This document shows, piece by piece, positions 10,494 to 22,509 of a stretch of DNA of 64,000 nucleotides (positions are counted from its first letter, which is position 1; each line of letters opens with the position of its first letter). The position numbers and the translations under genes are program-made. The notes under the pieces were generated by a model that was not told the DNA's origin, did no database searches, and worked only from the letters and a program-made list of their open reading frames with translations. The stretch comes from Rhizomys pruinosus (Eukaryota > Chordata > Mammalia > Rodentia > Spalacidae): the NCBI GenBank assembly GCA_009823505.1, contig VZQC01005070.1:2227199-2291198 (forward strand). Reading direction: 5' to 3'.

Positions 10494-10950
10494 AGGATAA
10501 TCATTCTTAAGAGCCATGTGATTAAGAGTTTAAGAAAGAAGAGACCAGCGTTGGTGGATAGTGGTGAGACTTCCTAAGAGGAGGACAGGGAGGCTTGGAG
10601 GGTAAATGCACTCAACATGCAAACCTCTCAACCTGAGTTTCATGCCCAGAATATTTGAAAAAGTAAAAGGAAAGAAATATTCTATAAAGTTGTCTCTGAC
10701 CTGTACATATGTGCCTTGGCTTCTAGTATACACACATACCTCACACAAATATGCACACACAAAAGTACAGAGATAAAAAATAATTAAAAAAAGAAAATTT
10801 CCAAAAGATGGAAAGAAAAAAATACATATTATTTTAGGGTTAATGATACAAAAACCTATGAAATGGCTTCTTAAGTACCTTCCTTAAACAGTTAGTTTGG
10901 AATAGTAGATTACTAAGCAGACAGTTTTTTGAAAGGAGATGATCATTGTC
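10493..10950 (+). repeat. Right arm of the inverted duplication
   Basis: This non-SINE part of the right arm reads cleanly and contains the source of the left-arm sequence (for example 'acatatgtgccttggcttct'). The match stops at 10950, and sequence beyond (aacccgcataaatatac) has no counterpart left of 5615. I recognise no known repeat in this part. Confidence 0.8.
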
Positions 10951-12310
10951 AACCCGCATAAATATACAACAGAAAAACATGGCAAATAATTCTACTATAC
11001 TTTCACAAAAGGGTTAATAGACTTATTTACCAGTGAAATACTGTAAAGATTTTATATCTGGATTTCAATAAAACAGATGACAAAGACTCCCATGATATCC
11101 TAGTCACCAAAAGGAAAAAAAAAATGTGGACTAGATAGTACTGTGGTACATCCATTGGGATAATTTTGGCAAAAGACAGAATCCTAATGCCAGCTGGCTG
11201 GGCATGAGAACTGCTATTATGATTCATGTAACAGAAATCTGGACCAGGCTTTGACTCGAGAATAGACTGAAAATAGGAAGTGAGACTTCCTCTTTGTGTT
11301 ACGACTCAACTTTTCCCACCATGGCTGTTGCTAGCATGCTTAGCCAGGATCTCCGCACATGGTCACTCCATTCTGTGCCACTGCATATCTCCCCAGTTTC
11401 AGTCAAGTCAGAGAGTCATTCTAATACTTTGGCAAAGGTCTTGAATTTAATCTCACTGAAGTACCTTAGACCTTGTGTCTGGTTATTTAGCCAGTGGAAG
11501 TTCACATCTGTTCATATGACTGGGAACCAGGGTAGAATCTGCCCTCAAACCGTAGAGTGAGTGAGTACTGCAAAAAGAAAATTGTCCTCATAAAACATAT
11601 CTTACCAGAAGGAGAAGGAACAACTAGTAGACAGAGACCATTAACATGGTATACTACTGTGGTTAGTTGTAGGAAGATTGTATGCAGGCCTCACTGTATC
11701 AGCTATAAAAACTCTTTGATATATACTTTGGAGTTCTTTCTTTAGTTTGGTACTTGATTTGTTTCACTGACCTGATATTAGGTATATTTTTAGTTGATAC
11801 AGTTTTTTACCTAATTCTTAAGTGCTTTATAATGTCAAGTGCCTTAACTATGACTCAAACATGACTTTGCTATATAGATTAGACCATTTGGCCAACATCT
11901 AGATAAAAGAATTTTGCATGAAGAAGGTTTTGTGTTGATTTTCACCTATCAGTCTCATAAACATTGGAGAGGGGGAAATAGCATAATAGTAGTTAATTTA
12001 TAAAAGATTACAATTTCAGAAGTTACAGCTAGCTTAAGATTAACTCAAAAGTTATTATTAAAGTAAATTTTTGGCCACAGTATTAAATAGGTAATATTCG
12101 ACTAGATTTAGAAAGACAAATACCATATTTTGACTCATGTAGAATCTAGATCTAGAATTAAAGATTGTATTTACATATGTGTAGGTCATGAGACTAGAAA
12201 GGAGCTTGTGCTAGGAGAAGAAAAGGTCACTAAATGAACGGAGAAAGGAAACAGGAGTGGACTTCATGTGACAGCAAAACCGACTGTTAATAACTACATG
12301 TTTGTGTTGT
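10951..12310. other. Repeat-poor stretch, no gene recognised
   Basis: I recognise no repeat. Short open frames at 11294-11560 and 11557-11745 have no family signature and no clear splice context. The second half is AT-rich. Confidence 0.45.
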
Positions 12311-12315
12311 TCTTT

Positions 12316-12564
12316 TTTTTCATATTTTTTTAATTTTATTTATTTATGCATTTATTTATTTTTATGTGTATGAATGTGCTGTCTGCATGTAAGTTTGTGC
12401 ACCCGTGTCGTGCAATGCTGCAGAGGTCAGAAGAGGGCGTCAGATTCCCCTGGAACTGGAATTAAAGAAGGTTGTCAGCCTCCATGTGGGTCCTGGGGCT
12501 TGAACCTGGGTCCTCTGCAAGAGCAGACAGAGCTCTTAACTGCTAGGCCATCTCTCCAGGCCAT
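12316..12564 (-). mobile_element. B2-type SINE with target-site duplication
   Basis: Antisense B2 with a T/TTTA-rich inverted tail, then 'tgtgctgtctgcatgtaagt', 'gaagagggcgtcagattccc' and the inverted head 'taggccatctctccaggcc'. It is flanked by an 11-base repeat, tgttgttcttt, at 12305-12315 and 12567-12577. Confidence 0.92.
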
Positions 12565-12599
12565 TTTGTTGTTCTTTAATTTATGTTTACCTATACATT

Positions 12600-13912
12600 C
12601 TTTTATTAAAGGTATAGTTTAAAAAAAAAAATTTATGAGATTTTTGCCCATTTTATGCAGAACATTTCCAACCATCCTAATCACCTTCATACCCCCTTCC
12701 CCACTGGGACCCTTCTGCATGCCTCCACTCGGGTTCATACGTTCTGTCATTTGTGCTAAGGCTTACTGTGTCAACTTATTTTCTCCAGACATTCTTCAGT
12801 GCAAGTTCACATACTAAGGTCTAGTCAGCCTATTTAGTGTCCCTTGGTTTAAGAAGATCAGCTCTTCCTCACCCAGAAGTCATCAGCTGCCAATCGTTTT
12901 TCATATAGGATTGGAGTCTGCTTGCCATTTCCCCAGTTCTATCCTGGGTTTTTGTCTGCTTGAGTTTGCATGAGTCTTGGGCATGCTGACACCATTACTG
13001 TACCTTCATATGGGCAGGTTCTCGGGAGCTTGTAGGATGGTTTCTATATGGTCATGCACCTCCTCCCGGGCTCTTACAATCTTTCCCCCGATTCTCTTCT
13101 GCAATGGTCTCTGAGCCCTGGGTGGGTAAAGTTAAAAATAGGTTTCCTGTACAGAAACCAGCATTCTGCAGACTCTTAATCTCTACGCTTTGGCCGTCTG
13201 TGACCATTTGTGTTCCTGACCCTCCGCTGCATGAAGGAGCTTCATTAATGAAAATTGAGATAGTCATTAGTGTCCTCTTTAACCCTTGTTCTAAGTTCTT
13301 TCAGCCTTAGATGTAGAAGTTTCAATGTAGATGTGCCACTTTGGCCTGGACAACTCACAGACAATGTGTGTGACCAGTTATGGTACTACTCTGTAATAGT
13401 CTCTTTCTGGTGCAAAAGAAGCGTCTTTGATAAGAGGTGACTGGAATACTTGCTGTAAATATAAGGATACATATTTTGTACTTAGTAAGAAGTTACATTA
13501 GTCTAGGGATGTGACAGCACTCAGGTTTTCTCTATGATGTATGACCTCGCCAGCCATGTGTATTTGCTAGGTTTTAGTACCAATATGAATTTCCTCCCAT
13601 TGAGTGGGTTTTAAGTCCTAAGTCCATTAGGGAGCTGTTGATTCCCCCGAAGACAAAAGCAAGCGCCACTACTGCACCAGTGTTAGATGCTGTGGTGGTT
13701 ATTTGTGTGATTGCTTGGTCCTAAATCTGGTGTTGGACCATGGATTGATGTTCTCCTCAGGAGCTTGCATAGCGCTCTCCAAAGCTATGTGAGCTAGCCT
13801 TCAGGGGAAGTGGCTTCCAGGTCCGTTCCAGCTCCATTGCTCCAAATCTGGTCTTTGAAGTATGTCATGTCTTCAGCAGTAGAGTCCTACCTGCAAGTTT
13901 TAGGAGGCAATT
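12600..13912 (-). mobile_element. L1-lineage 3'UTR-type element (Lx-like), antisense
   Basis: Its reverse complement aligns in order with 27750-28800 and 49757-51100. Shared blocks are 'ctactgctgaagaca', 'cccctgaaggctagctcaca', a 'tatccttatatttacag' motif, 'gcttcttttgcaccaga', 'ggctcagagaccattgcaga', 'gaaagattgtaagagc' and 'agacaaaaacccagga'. I know this type of sequence as the long non-coding 3' end of rodent Lx-type L1s. The exact subfamily is inference. It has no intact ORF. Confidence 0.65.
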
Positions 13913-13943
13913 CAGAATGTGTCAAAAGATTTAGTTTTTTTTT

Positions 13944-13948
<5 letters not shown>

Positions 13949-13992
<44 letters not shown>
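13949..13992. repeat. (GT)22 microsatellite
   Basis: Pure GT run after a T tract, at the tail end of an antisense SINE. Frames across it read as valine/cysteine runs and are not genes. Confidence 0.97.
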
Positions 13993-13993
<1 letters not shown>

Positions 13994-14168
13994 TGTGTGC
14001 CTGTGTGGGGTATATGCTTGTGTGTGCAGGTGCCTGGGAGACCAGAGGCATCACATCTGGAGCTGGAGTCACAGACTATTTTGGATCACCTAAGATGGGT
14101 GCTAGCAACCATATTTGGGTCCACTTTAAGGGCAGTATGTGCTCTTAATCACTGAGCTATCCAACACT
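13993..14168 (-). mobile_element. B3/B2-type SINE (antisense, diverged)
   Basis: The sequence 'gtgcaggtgcctgggagacc', 'agaggcatcacatctggagc', 'tgggtgctagcaacc' and 'tgctcttaatcactgagcta' follows B3 antisense order. It is older than the young B2 copies. Confidence 0.8.
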
Positions 14169-14210
14169 TACCTGTGCTTTCTTGAATATAAATTTCTTAT
14201 AGACAGGGTG

Positions 14211-14211
<1 letters not shown>

Positions 14212-14276
<65 letters not shown>
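14212..14276. repeat. (GT)n(GA)n compound microsatellite
   Basis: A GT run to 14232 switches to about 22 GA units ending at 14276. Pure units suggest length polymorphism. Confidence 0.98.
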
Positions 14277-14278
<2 letters not shown>

Positions 14279-14279
14279 A

Positions 14280-16943
14280 CCTAATCACTGCATGGTAGCA
14301 TCAATGAATACGTTTTATAGGAGAAAACAATAAAGTAGATTTAAAAGAAGAAAATCAAGAAGCTAGAAAACAATTTGGAAACTCATAATATAATAAGAGA
14401 AAAGGATGAACAAACCAGCATACTTCACTTGGAGAAGTATACTGAAATACTGTGGTATGTATCTTCAAAATTTTCAAAGGCCTATGTATGAATGTGCAGT
14501 GCTCACAGACTAGTGCCCTCTCTCTCTTTAGCCATTCATAGTGAGCTCAGGTGGTCTTTTCTTACAGATACTGCACAGAGTTTCAACTGGGTAGGAGGAG
14601 AGTGACTAGCTTGTAGCTTGGATAAGATACCTTATAATGCCTTATAGGATAAGGCATCCCAATAGTCCAGACACTAGCAAGCTCCTGGAGAATTCATTGA
14701 ATGCCTTGTCCAGCAAGTCAAATTGGTGCTGTTTCTGGGAGATGAAGTTGGACTATGCTCTGCAAAAGTCAGAAATGTAAAGAAACTCCAAAGGTCATAT
14801 ATGAAGGCAGGTTTGCCTGCAGTGAAATGTAATGGACTCTTAAATACATAGGAGTAAAGCCAGCATTAGTGGGACCATGGGGTGGAGTGGGGGCAGAAGC
14901 ATCACATTCACACGAGTACATTCAGGTCAAGTGCCTGCTTCATCTTCCCTGTTCTCCTCCTCTCTAAGGATAGATCTAAAATACTCTTTGAAATAAAATG
15001 AGGCTTGTCTGGCATTTGGAGATTATTTTTGTGTACTTGTTTATCTTTAGAATTTCATATTTTTTGAAGTCATCATTTATAGAACTGGTTTTCTATCTAT
15101 GTTTTAATGCAAATGTTCAATTATATTTCAGAGACGAGGCTTGGTAGGCTGCTTACATCCCAATGGAAATGACTCTTATCATTCATCCAAATCCCTTTCT
15201 CTTTTTGAAAGGTGATACTTTCTCTTCATTAAAAATCTAGACATTATCCTCTCTGCTCAAGTCAAGTCCTGCTAAATCTAACGCTCTCTGAACAATTGAC
15301 TTTCTATTAATGCTTTTTCTTTTTGGACTGTGTTTCCATACTTTACTGGTTCCACCATCATGTACCCAACCCTTTGCTAGACTCTTGTAAGTCATGGTTT
15401 GATTTGATGTTTAGCAAAGAGAGACAGCCAGGGTTGTGCCCTTTGAGGAACTCCACAAAGCATCCCATGTATCGCTTGGCACACAGAGGCTGATTAATAA
15501 TTAAAATCAAAGCTGAGCTTTTGAGAAAGGGGCAGGGAGGACTCCTTTTCCTGGTAATTTTATCATTTTTAGATGCATCTGTGGAAACCCCTGGGGCTGC
15601 AAGTCAGTGCTTAGATTCCTTAAAAAGTGTTTTTACAAAGGAATTCATCTATAATCAAAGCAGCAATAATGAGTCAACCTGGGAAACATGATAATTTCTC
15701 CTAAGGGTTAAATCGTTTCAAATCAGAAGTCAAAATTATATTTATACTAATGACAACCTTAAAAATGTAACACAGCATTCAATTTCGCATAAAAATTACA
15801 CATTTTAAATACCAAAAGCTTGATGTGAATTTTACACTCTGTTTATGTTAAACCAAAAAAGTGAACTTAAAAGTAATCATGTAAATTGAATGATAATAAG
15901 AGTTCTTTTATATTTTTAGACTACTTCAAATGAATAATTTAAAAGGCATCAAGCAAAATATTTTATTAACATAAAGTTAATGGTATATTTTTATAGTACC
16001 TGATTTTCAAAAATTTGCACTAAGACATTATCATAATCAGCTCATGTCAGTTGTATGCCATTTCACATACACTATTTTTGAATAAAGTTAATGCACTCAT
16101 TGGCACAGAAGCTCAGTTTAAACCTTATTCCTCAACTATCACTGCCGGCCTTATTAAAATAGTTTTAATTTGCCAACTTTACGTAAATCTGGAGTGAAGA
16201 TGGTTTTACTCTTTGAAATGTAATTTCTATCAGTAGTGTTTCTGACTATATAACAAGGTCATATAAAAAAATTAAATCAGTTTTGTTAAAATAGGAGGGA
16301 GATCATACGATTCAGTAGGTTACCCACCATGAAATGGAGCAGGAAGTAGTCTCACACAGAAATTACATCATGATACAAATAAAACTTTATGGTGGTTGCT
16401 ACCGTGTAAATTAGATATTTATTTCTCTCCCATTAATGTGACTTTTCTCTATATGTTGAGCTGGGTTATAATATAAATCTGTAAATTACATGTGCTAAGG
16501 GAAATTGGCTCATTTTCACATTTGAATTTTCATAGATAATAATTCTGTTGCAGATTATATTTTCTATAAAACCAGGCAATTATTGAGCAATTTCCCTTTA
16601 TATAACAAAATAACAGAATAAATAGCCTTTGCTACCACGAACTGTTCTACCCTCTTGATTAAGATCTGGTCTATAATAATATAATGTTGCTAATCTTATA
16701 AAGAAGGATAAAAGATACTAACTTACAAAGTCAGTTTAGAATCTGATTTATGACATCTTTAAATTAGTTCTACAAATTTCATCATCAAACAGTCTATTTC
16801 CTATGTACATATCCTTGTAGATATCAAGATAGCTCAATGTTTACTGGGCAAGCATCAGGTTTATTTATTTATTTTTGAGTACCCATAAAAACTAGTAGGA
16901 CTTCCATACTAGAAAATTCTAAACATCCTATGGATAAATGGTA

Positions 16944-16944
<1 letters not shown>
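14280..16944. other. AT-rich, repeat-poor stretch
   Basis: About 2.7 kb with no SINE, L1 or LTR that I can recognise, unusually long for this window. It is AT-rich (especially 15600-16800) with no coding signature. Repeat depletion can accompany conserved non-coding DNA, but I see nothing here that proves constraint. Confidence 0.45.

Positions 16945-16945
<1 letters not shown>

Positions 16946-16987
<42 letters not shown>
16946..16987. repeat. (TG)21 microsatellite
   Basis: Pure alternating TG/GT run. Flanks are AT-rich and I see no SINE attached. Confidence 0.98.
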
Positions 16988-16989
<2 letters not shown>

Positions 16990-16990
<1 letters not shown>

Positions 16991-19170
16991 GTGTGTGTAG
17001 TATATAAATATATATTTCTTTTCTTTCTCTTGTCTTCCTCCCTGAATGCCACAATTAGAATCATATTCTGTGCTTGATTTGTCACAGAAAGTCTCAATAG
17101 TCTTTTGTACTTAAATCAAAAGCTGAGAATAGTCCTTCAGAAGCCTTTCAATGAATGATGGATGAAGAAAAAATATATGTATGTATTATTGCTCCCCAGA
17201 ATTTCGTTAAACATACAATGTTCATCTGTGAGTATAGGACTTCTTTTCTTCCTTTTCTGTTGATATCTTAAACTTTGGATTTTCTTAGCATTTAGCTTTT
17301 TTTTTTTCTTTCCTTCTGGCGTATGTGTTTTAGTCTAATAGTGCTTTTGAGTGCCCTGGTACCGCTGTGATAAGTACCACAGAAATACTTATGTGGAAAG
17401 ATAGATTACTCTGAACTGGCTTTCATTCTCCTTTCTCCAAACAAAACTTCCAGTAGCAGGAAAAAAAAAATCTGATACTGTTTTATAAAAATCAATGCTG
17501 GTTTTGTCTGCATAAAATGTATGGGATTATGTCAAAGGACTGATATAATCAATATTTGATTTCTAGTTAATGGAGACTTCTCTTTTAAAAAAATAAATAG
17601 GATGTTTCAGAAACATGTGATGCCCTTGAGTGTCCTACCACATAGCTTCCCATTGATCGAGTTTGTTTTAGGGAGCTTTAGTACTAGGTTTATAAAGAAT
17701 AACAAAGGAGTAAGTTACTTTAGCACCATGCACTAAAAACACAGAAAGCAGTAAACTAAATATGTTATCACAGCTATTGACGAATGAATGAAGACTTGGT
17801 GCTCTAGAAACAAACTTGGCATCTTTAATTACCCTTATCAAAGGACATGGAACTTTGATAAAAAATACTATGCAAAATTGCAGCAACACTTGAGAATAGT
17901 TCGAATTAAAAATTCCAATTGATGATGCATCAAAATAAAATCTAAAAAGATGATGAGGATGAATACAGTGTCCCTGGAGCTTTCCTTCAGCTCTTCACTG
18001 TGTTTATAATCACCCAGTAAACATTTGAAGTCCCAACATGTTCAAATGATTAATTTAAAAAAGAAACAAAGCAAGAGGAATTGGGTATGTGCAGGCCAGT
18101 GGCCTACTTCAAAGATTCCACAAGAAGGGAACACTTTGTGATGGAAATTCCTTCCCTCTGAGGGTTTCACACTGCCATTCGGTATTCAAGATACTTTCCC
18201 ACATTTGCCTGGTGTTGTTCAGCTGTCTTCACTAAAGAAGCCAGACAATTCTTTAAAAAGAAAACCATAAAAAAAGAAAGATGATAGAAGTCATTACAGA
18301 GTCAGTTTCATGGAAACCATACCACCTTGGGGAGCGCTTGCTACTGGCAGAGCTCTGATGATGCACATGGTAGTAACTTGCTTTGCATAATGTTTGTGTG
18401 CTTTGAAACCAAAGAGGAACATTTTAATTAATTTCAAGTTCTGTTTTGCTCATTCCTGTCAACCTTAGACTATTTATGAAACTGTTTAAAAGCCAAGTGT
18501 ATCCTAGGAACATTGCTAGTCTTCCCAATTCAATTTGAACTTGACCTTGCATCCCCACGCTTACCAGCCAAACTCTCAAAGTATGTTGTTTTGTGACTAC
18601 TGATGCGTTCAAGCCTTGCGATCATTATTTATTACCCAGCTGCACTCCGCTGCTAGAATGAGAGCCTTGAATAGCTGGTGTTTCTTCCCTTACAAGCCCT
18701 GTCACCCGAACTGCACACTGGGTCCAGTCCTCACTGATTATTTTCATGGCTGTAGGAATTTAGATGCTTTTCTTCTTCTTTTGTTCCCTTGGAAATTCCA
18801 ATTACCTTCTCTGGGAGTTTGAGGCAGTCCCACCCCATCACGTCAACTAATTCAGAACCAATGATCCATTATCTATGGGCACAGCTTTTTACACACACCT
18901 TCTATTCATTCCAGAACTTACAATAGTCTAAAATCTTTGTTCCAAGCTTAGCTTACTGTTTTCTATATGTTTATGGCTCACACATTTACCAGGATTCTTT
19001 GACTAAAAAAAGATGTTTGATAAATGTTGGTCCATGTATCTTTTATATTGTCTCACAAAATTCTTTGTTGTGAACAATTCTAAATAATGTGGATTAAACG
19101 GGATAATATTTTTCTGGAATTATCACTATAGTTGTGAAATTAACATAGCAAAATAAGCACATTGTTCTTT
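16990..19170. other. Repeat-poor stretch, no gene recognised
   Basis: About 2.2 kb without recognisable interspersed repeats. There are short A/T runs at 17300, 17461 and 17587. The small open frames show no family features. Confidence 0.45.
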
Positions 19171-19224
19171 TTTTTTTAAAAAAAAAAGATGTATTTGTTT
19201 CAATCTTATGTGTAGTCTTAATGC

Positions 19225-19320
19225 ATAGATACATCTATCTATCATCTATCTATCTATCATCTGTATCTATCTACATAGATACACACACAGACCTGTGTGT
19301 GTGTGTGTGTGTGTGTGTGT
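19225..19320. repeat. TATC and GT microsatellites
   Basis: Imperfect TATC/ATCT units at 19232-19275 are followed by a pure GT run at 19294-19320. They form the simple-repeat tail of the antisense SINE that follows. Confidence 0.93.
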
Positions 19321-19458
19321 CTACCAAGTGAGAGTGCCTGGTCCCTGGAACTGGAGCTCCAGATGGCTGTGAGCCATGATATAGGTGCTGGACACCATCC
19401 CACCTGATCTGTAAGAACAGCAACTGCTCCTGACTGTTGAGTCATCTCTCCATCCATA
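19321..19458 (-). mobile_element. B3/B2-type SINE (antisense, diverged)
   Basis: Order: 'ccctggaactggagctcca', 'gatggctgtgagccatgat', 'ataggtgctggacacc', and the inverted A-box end 'gactgttgagtcatctctcc'. The head reaches 19458. Confidence 0.82.
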
Positions 19459-19484
19459 TAGCATGTTTTCCTTGATGGCCAATT

Positions 19485-19489
19485 TATAT

Positions 19490-19524
<35 letters not shown>

Positions 19525-19664
19525 TTTTTGAGACAGGGTCTTCCTATAGTCTCAGCTGGCCTGGAACTCACTCTGTAGACCAGGCTGGCCTTGAGCTCAG
19601 AGAGATCCACCTGCCTCTGCCTCTGGAGTGCCAGGATTAAAGGTGTGTGCCACCACGTCCTGCT
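19485..19664 (-). mobile_element. B1 SINE with (TTTA)n tail
   Basis: The inverted tail is a (TTTA) array (about 19485-19527). The B1 body follows antisense: 'gagacagggtcttcctatag', 'gtagaccaggctggccttga' and 'ggattaaaggtgtgtgccac'. Its 5' end lies next to a B2 3' fragment. Confidence 0.94.
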
Positions 19665-19768
19665 TAAAGAAGTTTATTAGCTGCCATGTGGGTGCTGGAA
19701 ATAGAACCCCAGGTCCTCTGCAAGAGCAGTTGGTGCTCTTAACCATGGAGCCATCTCTCCAGCCTCAT
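19665..19768 (-). mobile_element. B2 SINE head half, abutting B1
   Basis: Antisense B2 5' portion: 'agctgccatgtgggtgctgg', 'caggtcctctgcaagagcag', 'cttaaccatggagccatctc', 'tccagcc'. The 3' half of the B2 is not visible beyond the B1, so either B1 inserted and the rest was lost or the B2 was truncated. Confidence 0.9.
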
Positions 19769-19894
19769 GGCCAACTTATAACAATCTTCCTTTTACTGGG
19801 CTGACATTTTATATGAGGCACAGTGTACATTTGGCTTATATGTTAACTACAAAACAAGACACCTGACCTAAACCAGAAGATTAAGAATTTCTTT

Positions 19895-21140
19895 CCCAGA
19901 CAGCATCTTCAGTAAGTGGTGTTGGCAAAACTGGATCACCACTTGCAGAAGAAAGAAATTAACCCCTACCTCTCACCCTGTACAAAAGTCAAACTCAAAT
20001 GGATCAAAGACCTGCAACGTGAACCCGAAACTCTGAGAGTGATGAAGAGAAATGGGCAGCAGACCACTAGACATAGGTAGGAAAGACTTCTAAATCAAGA
20101 CAGCAGCTGCCACAAAAGAAATAAGATGCAACAATTGACAAATTGGGATCCTCAGTAACTCAAAAGTTTGTACATCTAAAAGAAACAATAAAGTGAAAGT
20201 GAAGAAGAAAACCCACAGAGTGGGAGAAACCTTCACTGCAGATACATCGACAAAGCATTAATTTCCAGATATACAAGCACGCAAAAAAAGAAGAAGAAAA
20301 CAAATGATACTCAAAAGATGGAGCAAGATCTGAATAGAGATTCACTAAGTGAGGAGATTAAGATGACGAGAAACATCTTATAAGAAGTGTTCAACATCAG
20401 TAAATAATTAAGGAAATGCAAATTAAACCCTTTGAGATATCATTTTACTCCAATAAGACGGCCTAGGTATCAGGAAAACGAATGATACCAAGTGCTGGAG
20501 AGGTTGGGGGAAAGGGACACTCATCTATTGCTGGTGTGAATGTAAACTTGTACAGGCACTATGGAAAGGCAGTGTGGAGAACCCTTAAAGACCAAAATGA
20601 CCTGCCTTTACCCAGTCATACTCACCCTGGGTAATATACCCAACAAGACACATCTTACTGCAGAGAATACAATGCACAAAGCTATGTTTAATTTGCAGCT
20701 CTGTTCACAATAGCAAAAAGCGTGGAACCAGCCCAGGTGCCCTCATACTGGCAGTGGATAGAAAAAAGGTGTACATGTATACAATTGGATTCTATGCTGC
20801 AGTAAAAGAGGGACACCATCATAAACTTTGCAGGTAAATATGGATTGGAGTAGAAGACATTATGTTCGTGAAGTAACACAGATCCCAGAAAAAAAATGAC
20901 ATATGGTGTCCCCATAATGTGATGCTACCGCCAAAACCCAGGTAATAAATATTTGTCTCATGAGAGGGATGCATGTAAAAGAAAACAACAACAGAAACTG
21001 CATCAGAAAACTGACTGAAATGGTGAATTGGGAAGGGCGGGAGGGCGGGAGAGGGACACGGGTGTATATTAGATTATGCATATTTATGCATGTGAAGTTC
21101 AACAAGTACCAGTTTTGCCCAGACAACAAAAAAAAACTGT
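19895..21140 (+). pseudogene. L1 retrotransposon 3' end: degenerate ORF2 C-terminus and 3'UTR
   Basis: Sense L1 sequence with the order expected of the ORF2 C-terminal third: 'acagcatcttcagtaagtgg', 'ggatcaaagacctgcaacg', 'aagtgctggagaggttgg', 'ctcatctattgctggtgtga', 'cactatggaaaggcagtg', and a 'ttgcaggtaaatatggattg' region ending near 20900. A short 3'UTR with 'acaacaacagaaactgcatc' and a G-rich 'gaagggcgggagggcggg' tract follows, then an A run at about 21128. Many frameshifts and stops leave it dead. ORF2 normally supplies endonuclease and reverse transcriptase; only the region beyond the RT core is present. Confidence 0.88.
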
Positions 21141-22509
21141 TACAGAGTTACAGGTGTTTTAGAACCAGTAAAAGTAAATATGTGTATATTAAACAAACAA
21201 TTGGTTTACAGGCTCTGAAAAAGCAGTAATGCACGAGTTAAATGGAGATATGAATTTGCTGTTGTCCACGTTTGTTTTACATAAAATCTGTATAACAATA
21301 ACTTTGGAATTGGCACATACAAATGTTCTCTTTAATTTTCTGTTTGTAACGTATCACCTCGTAGCATTCTCTTTCACCTATACACTGATTTAATGAAAAA
21401 TTAGTTTGCTTCCCGATGTTAATCACATACAGTCACCTCAAAAGCAGCATGGGTGAATTTGATTGAAAATCGGGCCTTGATTCCACCCACTATAGGTCAA
21501 AATTATCTACCAACTAACAGCTGAGAAAGAAAAGATACAGTTTGCATCGAGTAGAATGTACCAGAAATGCCAAGAGAAAGGTGGCCCATCTGAAACATTG
21601 AAAGGAAGAAAAGCCTCAGATTGCTACAAACATCAACCCCTCTGTGATCCTACTTGTAACAACTATGTATAATGAGTCCTAATGAAACTTACCTTCTAGG
21701 AGCCGCAAAGGTTTTTTTAATATGAGAGACTTTCTTTTACCTCCCCCCCACCATAGAACAAGGAGAAATATGATAATGATGTCGTCTTCAACTGTAAATT
21801 GGAGACAACTATTAAGAGGAATCTCTTATAAAACCGTAAACCTTCTTAAATTGACTATAAATGGGAACTGTGAAAAGGATTATTCTCTATTCAGAACCAA
21901 ATATAATACTAAAGATCCTTAAGCTATGCACTTAAATTCAAATAATATAATAAGGAGCTCTGACATCACGTAATGTATTTTCTACCTAAGGACGATGTGC
22001 CCAAGATCAGCCCCACAAAAGGTAAAGGCCTTGCCTCAAACTGGATACCTGCAAGAAAGAGAGTGGTAAGGCCCCTTGTTGTTGAAGACCTGATGTCAAC
22101 ATGGGAAAGATGTATTGAGACCACACAGCAAGTGTAAGATGGTCTCTGGAATCCAGAGAGTGTTACCAAAGGCCACTAAACCAATAAAAGCAAATACGTC
22201 TCCTTCAGTCAAGCAAGATCCTCCATCAGCACCAGCTACACCTCACTTGCCTGGAAATACTGTGCAGCAGAGGCAGCCATATGCCTGTATATCCCAAATC
22301 TAATTGGTTTGGCTCTCTCCATGGAGGAATAACCTACGGCTAATGCCACAAACTTACATCCTCTAATGTCAGGAGTTGTTAAAGCCACAGTGAAGACCCT
22401 GTCATATTTAACAGAAAAAATGTAATTCGTGGATTAACATACCACAAACATCTGTGTCTATACCAAAGTAATCTAAAATAACAATTAGTACTGTTAAATA
22501 CCCATATAT
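21141..22509. other. Unassigned stretch, possibly part of a retroelement
   Basis: This lies between an L1 3' end and the G-rich tail at 22510-23055. I cannot match it to a family with confidence. It might be the upstream part of the tail element, because its composition (A-rich sense strand) continues smoothly into it. No open frame is convincing. Confidence 0.3.

Noticed and set aside
13810..14155. Frames with Val/Cys runs
   Set aside because: They read through the GT microsatellite and a B3 SINE.
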